Shown here: positions 56,424 to 64,000 of the stretch, piece by piece
Position numbering within the stretch: position 1 is the stretch's first letter
Layout of the letters: each line of letters begins with the position of its first letter
Program-made: the position numbers and the translations under genes
Assembly: GCA_037952775.1 (NCBI GenBank)
Contig: JBANAY010000003.1
Location: forward strand, 4,030,001 to 4,094,000
Direction: 5' to 3'
Origin: Clonostachys chloroleuca
Taxonomy: Eukaryota > Ascomycota > Sordariomycetes > Hypocreales > Bionectriaceae
Length of the DNA: 64,000 nucleotides
The notes under the pieces: model-generated
Told to the model about the DNA's origin: nothing
Databases searched by the model: none
Seen by the model: the letters and a program-made list of their open reading frames with translations, nothing else

Positions 56424-58313
56424 TTAATATTCTTCACTTCTCCTGAGTAGAATCTCGCCTCCTTCAAGCGTGCGCCCTGTCTGAGGAATCTTCAACACCC
56501 CCTGTTCGACCAGATCCTTCGCCAGTCGAGGCAAGATGCCGTCACAGCCCTTAGCAACCAGGAGACTCACAGCCACAGGCAGCAGCTCGTCTTGCCCCGT
56601 AATAGAGCTATTCGTCGCCACCTCACCAAGCGGGAAGACATTGTCTGGCACTTCGGCAAAAACACTGATGCGGCCAGAGCTGAACCCAAGAGGCGCACCA
56701 GGTGCTGAAAAGTATCTATTCCTCGGGCTTGGGGTACCGCTGCTGCTGGGATAGAGCAAAATCGACTCTGAGCATTGGGAGTCGTTGGAGCGGGGGAGAA
56801 CATTGCTGTTGAACCAGTTCATGAAGGTGGTCTTGTTTTGCAGCGCGGCCTCATAAGTTCCTTTTGGGAGTGCTTCGGCGTAGGTCCATCGGGAAAGAGG
56901 CACGGGGTTCACAAACGGCCGGCGCCCTTCGTAAGCAGCAGCATAATCTAAATAAAAAGGATCGCGGACCAACTTGATTTGCTCGATGCCGATGAGCGCT
57001 GCATAAGTCTCCCGCAGCATGACGCTCAAGGGGTCTGATACAGGTCCAGTCTCGTTCCAGAGAGCGGCCAGGTCCAGTACTTCCGGACCACTTGCACCAA
57101 CAAAAGCTGCCAGCTTGTCTGCAAAGTCTACGATAAGAGGCTGCACGCCATCAAATCCATAGGTATAGACCTTGGCTGGGTACTTGACGTCTGAGGTATA
57201 CGAAGTATAGTTATCGCCGTACATCGCTTTGTTGGCAACGTCCCAGATTTCTGGGTCACGCACAAGAAAGCCGGGGGTATCCAAGGTTGGGCTCAGCGGC
57301 ATAGCGCCATCGAGAGTGACGAGATCTTTTGAAGGCCTGTTTCCAAATAAACCTTGTTGACCAGCAGGTCCACGGATGGACCCGCCGGTATCCGAGCCGA
57401 CGGCGATATCAAGCCACTCATAAGAAGCAACGGATGCTCCAGCACCAGATGAGGACGAAGATGGCTGGTTGTAACCATCGCCGCGGGGGTTAAACGGGGA
57501 GTGATAGTCAACCCAATCAGCTGTGGCAGTTTCTCCGTTGGCAAATTGAGACAGCTTCTGGTACCCCACGATGATTGCGCCCGCGTCGATCAAGTTTTGG
57601 ATGCATGGAGCAGTAGTGTTCGCTTCAGGGTATAGGCGCCACCAGGCACGGTTTCCATTCGATTTGCGGAGGCCAGCAAGGTCATAAAGCTCTTTAATGC
57701 CAACGCGTACTCCGGCAAGAGGCTTCTCAGCAGACCGTTTGAAATACAGTCGTGAAGGGACTCCGATAGTGAGGGCATCTGAGCCATGGACCTGCGCAGA
57801 AAGAGGCTGAAAAGAGCTTCCTGTTGGGCTTTGGAGCAGACCAGCGCTAAAGGCTTGTACAGTATCTCTATAGAGACGAAATGCTTGGTAGAGCTCGCCA
57901 GATGATAAATGGAGGAAGTATGGCCCTGAGGGTATGGTCAAGTTGCTGGATAAAGGGAATACTAACGAGGAGTCGGCTCCATCGTACAGGGACTTCTTGG
58001 AAATACAGCCGCCCTTGTGGTTGGCGAGGAAAACTCCAGACAAAAAGCCGGGCTGCCAAACATCGTCTTTGGTTGTCCAGTTCTTAAAGAAGTCGCCAAG
58101 AGATGCAGCGTCCACGTTGTCAGATACAATGGTGACAGGTGCAAAGCCAAAAGCTTGTGTCAACGACGTGTGAACCACAGGTCCGTTGACGACCTTGCCT
58201 TGAGAGTATGGCGACACAAAATAATCGACGTCCTTAATTTTGAATGAGGCACCCGTGCTGACAAGTTGTGAAGCAGCCGTGCCCAGAAGGGCAAAAATTG
58301 CGAGCCCTTTCAT
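56424..58313 (-). CDS. Secreted amidase-signature family protein
   Basis: Amidase-signature hydrolases use a Ser-cisSer-Lys triad to cleave amides. Single exon, about 629 residues from ATG 58313 (an upstream TTG was rejected). Seen: signal peptide of about 15-20 residues (MKGLAIFALLGTAAS); an extra N-terminal region to about residue 180 of the kind found in fungal amidase-domain proteins; VRVGIKELYDLAG with Lys near 207; NQPSSSSSGAGASVAS with the cis-Ser near 288; and VGSDTGGSIRGPAG with the nucleophile Ser near 312. All three catalytic residues are present. A C-terminal region of about 250 residues follows, ending at 56424. The substrate is unknown; secretion suggests action on external amides. 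It is next to an MFS transporter and an aldo-keto reductase on the same strand, but the spacing is loose. Confidence 0.9.
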   Translation of the reverse strand: MKGLAIFALLGTAASQLVSTGASFKIKDVDYFVSPYSQGKVVNGPVVHTSLTQAFGFAPVTIVSDNVDAASLGDFFKNWTTKDDVWQPGFLSGVFLANHKGGCISKKSLYDGADSSLVFPLSSNLTIPSGPYFLHLSSGELYQAFRLYRDTVQAFSAGLLQSPTGSSFQPLSAQVHGSDALTIGVPSRLYFKRSAEKPLAGVRVGIKELYDLAGLRKSNGNRAWWRLYPEANTTAPCIQNLIDAGAIIVGYQKLSQFANGETATADWVDYHSPFNPRGDGYNQPSSSSSGAGASVASYEWLDIAVGSDTGGSIRGPAGQQGLFGNRPSKDLVTLDGAMPLSPTLDTPGFLVRDPEIWDVANKAMYGDNYTSYTSDVKYPAKVYTYGFDGVQPLIVDFADKLAAFVGASGPEVLDLAALWNETGPVSDPLSVMLRETYAALIGIEQIKLVRDPFYLDYAAAYEGRRPFVNPVPLSRWTYAEALPKGTYEAALQNKTTFMNWFNSNVLPRSNDSQCSESILLYPSSSGTPSPRNRYFSAPGAPLGFSSGRISVFAEVPDNVFPLGEVATNSSITGQDELLPVAVSLLVAKGCDGILPRLAKDLVEQGVLKIPQTGRTLEGGEILLRRSEEY

Positions 58314-59033
58314 AGCCAACAACAAGGTGGGGATGGAACCAGGAGCGTCGTAGAACTTTCAACTCTGTAGAGATGGCCCTGCCAGTGTGATACGCAGCTG
58401 GGCTAGATCCCCTTCTATTTATTCGTTTGAGTTTGGCCCCGTAAGCAGCTCTTCTCCCGAGTAACCGGCCACCGGGCTAGGCAATGATCAGTTTCGGGCT
58501 GCCATGCCTGCCACGATATTACCAATAACCCCCGACGAACCGTACGCTCGGTACCCTATTGGCCGATTACACTGCTCGTGCCAAGAGATTAGTTATCGTG
58601 TCTAACCTCAGAAGCTCAGCAAGGCACTCAAAGCCCCGCTGGATGACGAATGGTGAAGTCTTATCAGTGGATTCGGCAGTGCTTGCAGAAGGTCATTGCG
58701 TTGACATGGATTAAGCCCCGTCTTGGATGGAGTTTGCGGAGAAACACACGCGATAATGTCACCGTAGATAGGACATTATGCATATCGCAGAGACTTTCGG
58801 TGAGATCCCTGCTGGCTGATATCGCTTCATTTCCGCTCCCCGCTCTCTGACTCTAGCAGGGTGAACAATTCCCTCATATTATGTGTCATGCTTTTGAAAG
58901 AAGATTAATAGAATTTCTCAATTTCGATGTGTGTCTCTTTCGCAACAATCTGCTCTGAAGATATACAGAATGGGCAGGATGAAATGGAAATAAGAGCAAG
59001 CATATGAGCCTAGCCTTTCGAGATAGTAATACT
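58314..59033. other. Intergenic region between amidase and MFS genes
   Basis: About 720 bases with the amidase promoter. Nothing else recognised. Confidence 0.5.
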
Positions 59034-60704
59034 TTACTTGTTCAACTTTCCAGCACCTCTGAATGAATAAGCTGCCACGGCCAATGCCGTAACACTGATG
59101 GTAAAGTTGAACCACTCCGCAGCTCTTAATCCTCTTAGCAAACTCTCGTCATGGGGTCTATAAGTGCCGTTCCGTCCGCTCTTGTCATTCATCACAGCAA
59201 TCTGGATAGCAGTTGCCACAGCTAGGCCGACACTCCTGCCAACTTGGCCTAGAGTCTGGAAGATGGCCGCGCCCGCCGCTCTGTCTTTCTCTGGGATCGA
59301 ATTCATTACGAAAATAGAGATACAGGGGAAAAGCATGTCTCCGCCAATCGTTAGCAGAATCATTGACGGGAATCCGTAAGCCCAGTAGGTCGTGCCGGGA
59401 GGTATAGGCACGGCAAAGAGCAGACAAGCAACCGAGATGCACGCAGTGCACCATAATACCATGTAGTATCCATCGACGCGGCTCAATACCTGAGAAGAAA
59501 TAAGGGTGGCTACTATACCCGCAATCCCACTTGGAAGGAAGCGCAGGGTTGTCTGAAGGACGTCTAGGCCTTGATAGTCTTGGTAGAAGTAACTCGCGAA
59601 GACGAGAAAGTTGTTGAATGCAGCCCAAAAGATCGCGTCAATGATCTGTGCTCCCCGGTATATCGGCGAGTGGAAAATTGATAGTTTTATCAGGGGCGGT
59701 CGTTTGGCTGTATCCTCTAACCAGTGCTCCCATTTGATGAACACGGGAAGAATTAAGCAAGAGACAATGAGCAGCGTAAGAACCCAAGGTGAAGTCCATC
59801 CAACCACGTTTCCGGCCGTTAGAGACACAAGGAAGAGCACCAAGATAACAAGGGAAAGTAGGAGGCCAACCCAGTCCATCTCAATCCAGAGGTAGTAAAG
59901 CCGCTTTTGGAGTGATACGTCCCTAATCTCAGCGTCCTTGGCTAAGAATGGCACGACAAACAGTGACGTGAGCCATGAACAAGCCGTGGCAATACTCATA
60001 ATCCAAAAGACCCAATGCCAGTTGACTTGCTGAGCGATGACACCTCCGAGAATGTTTCCTATGAGGCTACCTAAAGGGAATCCAGCCGAAAATACCGACA
60101 TGGCATGAATTTGGGGTTTACCAGGCGGGAACACCTCAAAGATAATGCTTACGGCACTTGGCACTGCGGCAGCTCCTCCCAGTCCGTGGAGGACGCGAAA
60201 GAAACAGAATGAAACCTCGTTAGGTGCAAAAGGCGCAATGAGGCAGGAAATCCAAAAGCTAGCCAGCCCGAACTGGAATATGAAGCGCCGGCCCCATATA
60301 TCTGCGAGTCGTCCCCAGAGAGGCAAAGAACAAGCGTTGGCGACTGAGGCCGCTGAGAGAACCCATTGCAAGCTACCAGGGTGGATATTGAGGTCTCTTC
60401 CTATGATTGGGAGAGTAATAACACAGGCTTGAGTCATGCAAAGCTGTGTGAGGGAACCTATTAGCAGCGCCCAGCGCGTGTTGGCCTAGGGATGGTATAT
60501 CGCCGGAATCCGTTCGCGAAGCAAACTCACAGTCAGAAATGGGGAGCTGGCCAGGACGAGAGCTAGTGCAATAGATCTTTTGTGTGATAATTTCGGCTTT
60601 TCGTATGTACCCTGTGTCGTTGATTCCTCTGCATTTTCTGAAGGCGGATCAAAACTTCCCACTTCGGCCTCGGGCGCCCGCGCTGTTGGACCTTTCGCAT
60701 CCAT
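59034..60704 (-). CDS. MFS transporter, DHA2-like (drug:H+ antiporter type)
   Basis: Plasma-membrane transporter of the major facilitator superfamily, probably an exporter of small organic molecules driven by protons. Two exons, 60531-60704 and 59034-60443 (GTGAGT donor, ACACAG acceptor), give about 527 residues. Seen: cytosolic N-tail; LPIIGRDLNIHPGSLQWVLSA; motif A-like LWGRLADIWGRRFIFQFG; RVLHGLGGAAAVPSAVSII, typical of the 14-helix DHA2 group; SAGFPLGSLIGNILGGVIAQ (motif C-like); and many hydrophobic segments up to a short C-tail. The protein resembles aminotriazole-resistance-type fungal transporters, but the cargo cannot be deduced. It neighbours an aldo-keto reductase and a secreted amidase. 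Confidence 0.92.
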
Positions 60705-61267
60705 GGCACCGGTAATATGGAAAAATTCCAGTCCATGGGTATCATAGAAAAGAAAGTAGCAAAACGATTTATACTAGACAGATTTCTAATTCAAGGGAGC
60801 ATCCCTGGTCCCACAAGGTTCATCTACCCTCCTGAGGGTTCGAGCTATAGAGTGTATGAAAACTCACATCCCTTGCCAGTTGCATCAACAGAGGTCGTCC
60901 TTACCAAATCTCACCTAATTTTACATCAAAACTATGAAATTAAGACCTTGTTTCGAATTTGAGTCACCTTCAGAACTTTGAGAAACCAAGGGAGCGAGAA
61001 CCCAGGCTCCCCCCTGAAACAGCATTGGTACTTGTCTTACACTGATCACTCATAGGATCTTCCATGTACAAAAATAGTGCACGAGAAAATTCAAGCTTTT
61101 TAACATTCATTCAGTCCCGAAGCATACCATCTATTTGTTGGATAGTATACTTGATTGATGCTGCGCCAAGCCCAAGAAATCTGGCAGAAGCCATTCTCCA
61201 ATGACCACAGGAAAACCCCAGACCCCCTTGCCCCCTTCGGCGAATATCTTTGCCGCCTCTACTTTTT
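60705..61267. other. Intergenic region between MFS and AKR genes
   Basis: About 560 bases including the MFS promoter. No gene or repeat recognised. Confidence 0.5.
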
Positions 61268-62502
61268 TCAATACCACTTTGGACCGTGTGTACTCAAGGG
61301 TCCCCGATGTGGCTTGATAGCTTTTGCGTCGGCCACATAATCGAAGTTTCCAAACCTCTGAGTGAACACGACATCCTCTGGTCCATGCGGCATCTTCCCC
61401 CCTCCAAGAAAATCGAATGGAAACCCCGGCTCAAACAAGTAAGCCTCGTCAACCTCTCTAATATCTTCTTCTGATAGCTCGAGACTGAGAGCCTCAATGT
61501 TTCCTCGGAGATGCTTGATCTTGCGACCACCCACAATTGGCACGACGTGAGGGGCTTTTTGCATCACCCAGGCCATGGCCACACTCGTCATGGGTACACC
61601 CAGGCGCTCGTCTACTCTCTCAAGGACATCAGCTACCAGGTCCTCACGTCCGCTTTTGATACCGGTCTTTCTTCCATCGCCAGCTTGGCCACGCTGGCTC
61701 TTGGGCTTGAAATAACCACCACCCAACGCGCCCCAGGCAGCAAGTCCCATATCTTGATCACGACACATGGGAACAATTTCCCTCTCAATGTCTCGGATCG
61801 CCGCGTTCCACCTTCCTTGGTACACACAAAATGGCCTCATGCCGTGGTATTTTGCGTACGAGTTGCACTTTACGACCCACCACGCCGGGGCATCTGAGAT
61901 ACCAAGATACAATACCTTGCGTTCTTGTACTAGGATATTAAGGCTCTGCATAAGCTCCTCTGCTGACGTAGCCATATCCCAGTAGTGGACGTAGAGGATA
62001 TCGATGTAATCTGTCTGAAGCTTTTTCAAGCTTGCCTCCACTGAGAGATGAAGTGACTTAGTACCACAGCCACCGTAGTTGCTCTGCATACGAGTCTTAT
62101 CTGATTGCGCCTTGTAGCCGGAAGAAAACTTGGTTGCAATAACCATATCATCTCGCAGACCTCGCTTTGCCAGCCACTCGCCGACCCAAATTTCCGATTC
62201 TTCGTCTTGGTACATGTTAGCGCTAGGAGAAGTAAGCATTTCTGTTCTTACTAAGCGTTCCGTGGCGGACAGGAAGGTGCTTAATATACTCACGTGTCGA
62301 TGAAGTTCCCGCCTTGTTCATAAAAGAAGTCAAGCATCTCGAATGCAGTCTCCTTGGTACACTCCCCGAATTTGTCCTTCCATGCTTCTCCGAAGTTCAA
62401 GGCGCCCAAGGAGAGAGGACTGACATACACAGATGCAGATGGAGATAGGAGACGGTGCCTTCCAAGGGCTGTCTTAGGTGGCGGGCAAGGTGGCGCGGTC
62501 AT
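61268..62502 (-). CDS. Aldo-keto reductase (aryl-alcohol dehydrogenase / norsolorinic acid reductase-like)
   Basis: NADPH-dependent oxidoreductase of the AKR superfamily, reducing aromatic aldehydes or ketones. Two exons, 62294-62502 and 61268-62222 (GTGAGT donor, TCCTAG acceptor), give about 387 residues. The ATG at 62502 was chosen over an upstream TTG. Seen: SPLSLGALNFGEAW at the barrel start; NFIDTANMYQDEESE carrying the catalytic Asp and Tyr; VIATKFSSGY with the Lys; ILYVHYWDMATSAEELMQ with the His; GISDAPAWWV; MGLAAWGALGGGYF; and VPIVGGRKIKHLRGNIEAL binding the cofactor phosphate. The DTAN..YQ, KSLHLSVEASLKKLQTDYID and VPIVGGRK motifs are those of fungal aryl-alcohol dehydrogenases, many of which sit in secondary-metabolite clusters (NorA/StcV type). 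No polyketide synthase is in the window. Confidence 0.93.
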
Positions 62503-63400
62503 CTCGAAACTTATGTTCAAGTAGCTTGTCTTTGATCGCGGTGGAAAGAAAGTATCTCTAGTCGTAAGGGAATATTAATCAACGCAAACAGCACTCCTCC
62601 CACCATACCCATCCTATTGGTATTTATACGCATTCTCCGGGCTTTACGAACGCCATTCTTTATCAGACGTATGGGGTTTGGGTTTGTTAACTCCGAAACT
62701 CCATCCTGCCATTCCGTCACAATCATGCAACTCCATACCCCTCATATGCGTTGATCTTCCTAATTCAGACAGAATATGAGTTATGACGTTACGTATAAGA
62801 TCTTGTCCGGTTAGTACCCAATGAGGTACCATAAGACGAGTCCACATGATGCAGCAAGAGGATGTTGCATCAGAAGGCTGGTTAGCCAAGAATACTAAAG
62901 CCTAATGCCGAAAGACAGATCAATATTTAAGTCTATCACAAGAGGTTGAATCATTGGCCATTATGGTTAGACCAATGCAACATACTTGTCTTGTTATGTC
63001 ATAATTAATAATGATAGAACCTTTATTCTCCCTCTCTCGCCAGAAAAAGAAGGACGAAGGCAAGCGTAAGTCCCCAAACTCGTAAGCTAAAGAAAAATCA
63101 AAGTTCATGGATTTCACTTCTTGATAACCGAGATCAGAGCAACGGGGAAAGACGCCATGCTCAACAACAAATCTAGAATTTACTATTCTGACTTGACTTA
63201 TCTAGTTTAATTGAACATATGTTCTCCCGTCTAGACATCGCTCACTCTGTATAGAGAAAAACCATATGGAATCGAGAAAACCATACAAAGAAGAGTAGCC
63301 TTTCAGATCCTGCACTAAACACAAAAAATTCAACCATTGAATTATTTCGTCTAACAATCCATGAAATGACCAATTTAGACACACGAAGCGGTTGAAGGGT
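62503..63400. other. Intergenic region right of the AKR gene
   Basis: About 900 bases with the AKR promoter. Nothing recognised. Confidence 0.45.
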
Positions 63401-63775
63401 TCTGGTTGGTCAGCTTGCAGCCGAGGATTTTGTGTTAGTGCCTCACGATTCACGCAAACCTCCCGAGCGAATACACTTACGTCCGCGCTTGATAGTACCG
63501 GCGCCGTCGGTCCAGTAGGCACAAGCCTCATTATTGCGATAGATGGCAGTGTTGTCATTCATTCTTGTGCATGACTCATGCACATTAGCTAAATAGTGGA
63601 AGGTTCATATGACCTTTGCGAAACTCGAAACTTGGGTTTGTCTGGGTAAGTTCACTTACTACCCTCGTATAACCCACCAATTCTTATTGGCAACCTAAAT
63701 TTCCTGGCCGTCTTTGGTCCAGGCTTGGATACCGGTGGCAAAGGCAAGGGCAGCGACGATGGAGATGAAATGCAT
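63401..63775 (-). pseudogene. Remnant of a small secreted Cys-containing protein gene
   Basis: ATG 63775 starts MHFISIVAALALAFATGIQA, a clear signal peptide, then WTKDGQEI and an in-frame TAG at 63695-63697. The same frame continues as VANKNWWVIRG. After a probable intron comes VHESCTRMN.. ACAYWTDGAGTIKRG, a pattern known from short fungal secreted proteins of unknown role with conserved Cys residues. The TAG sits where an aromatic residue would fit (TGG to TAG), and no GT-AG pair keeps the phase into the next exon. It is therefore probably a dead gene; a missed splice form is possible. The left boundary is uncertain. Confidence 0.4.
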
Positions 63776-64000
63776 CTTGAAGAGATATTGAACAGTAGGT
63801 AGTGGTAGGATGAGTGATAACTAGCAGCAGTAGAGATGAGGATGATGATCTAAGTCTGAAGAATAAGTGTTTCCCAGGGAGATACAGAGGAGTTCTTATA
63901 TAATTTTCCTCAGCTAGACACGTCGCAAAATTGTTCTAAAAGCAGCAGGCTGTTTCCGTCTTGATAAGCCCGTTCCTTTTGTTACCGTTTGGTCTGATCT

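Overview
The window looks like nuclear DNA of a filamentous ascomycete (Pezizomycotina, probably a plant-associated Sordariomycete; the class is inferred, the species is not identifiable). The evidence is short 45-80 nt GT-AG introns with CTAAC/CTGAC-like branch sites, two nuclear tRNA genes (one with a canonical intron at 37/38), two Zn2Cys6 regulators, a HET-domain protein, Pth11/SAT4-like rhodopsin-fold membrane proteins, and pectin-degrading enzymes. Gene models were built by hand: exon joins were chosen so that reading phase and family motifs continue, so splice sites are good but unproven.

Layout. 0-0.5 kb: 5' part of a secreted PL3 pectate lyase running off the left edge. 0.5-2.8 kb: no gene, but a perfect 34-bp inverted repeat. 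2.8-5.5 kb: a Zn2Cys6 regulator with a frameshift at a C6 run. 5.9-9.2 kb: a IIC-type (Na/K-like) P-type ATPase. 10.8-13.5 kb: a lysine-rich repetitive protein with a signal-peptide-like start and an unrecognised C-terminal domain, also broken at homopolymers. 14.9-15.4 kb: an unknown protein. 16.1-22.3 kb: GH95 alpha-fucosidase, tRNA-Gly, an alpha/beta hydrolase, and a CE12-type acetylesterase. 23.6-27.9 kb: a CYP61/ERG5-type P450 next to a second Zn2Cys6 regulator. 28.8 kb: tRNA-Arg. 30.7-31.9 kb: a HpcH/HpaI aldolase.

32-45 kb is the most unusual part. Two paralogous fungal kinases with a shared unknown N-terminal module stand head to head, followed by a HET-domain gene, then an F-box/LRR pseudogene split by a roughly 1.1 kb insert whose reading frame carries three TAG codons that look like C-to-T (RIP-type) changes. 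45.6-47.1 kb: an intact rhodopsin-fold membrane protein. 47-52 kb is gene-poor. 52.3-53.8 kb: a second member of the same family, with a premature TGA. 54.4-62.5 kb: an F-box/LRR gene, a secreted amidase, an MFS exporter-like transporter and an aldo-keto reductase. The right edge has a remnant of a small secreted protein gene.

How the genes may work together (inference). PL3, GH95 and CE12 fit plant cell wall, especially pectin, breakdown. The P450 and nearby regulator could be a local sterol unit. The kinase/kinase/HET group resembles fungal non-self-recognition neighbourhoods and is the best candidate for an undescribed system. Several independent lesions (premature stops, a frameshift, an insertion) suggest the 42-53 kb stretch is decaying accessory DNA, while the frameshifts at C/G and A/T runs at 4.7 kb and 11-13 kb may be sequencing errors.
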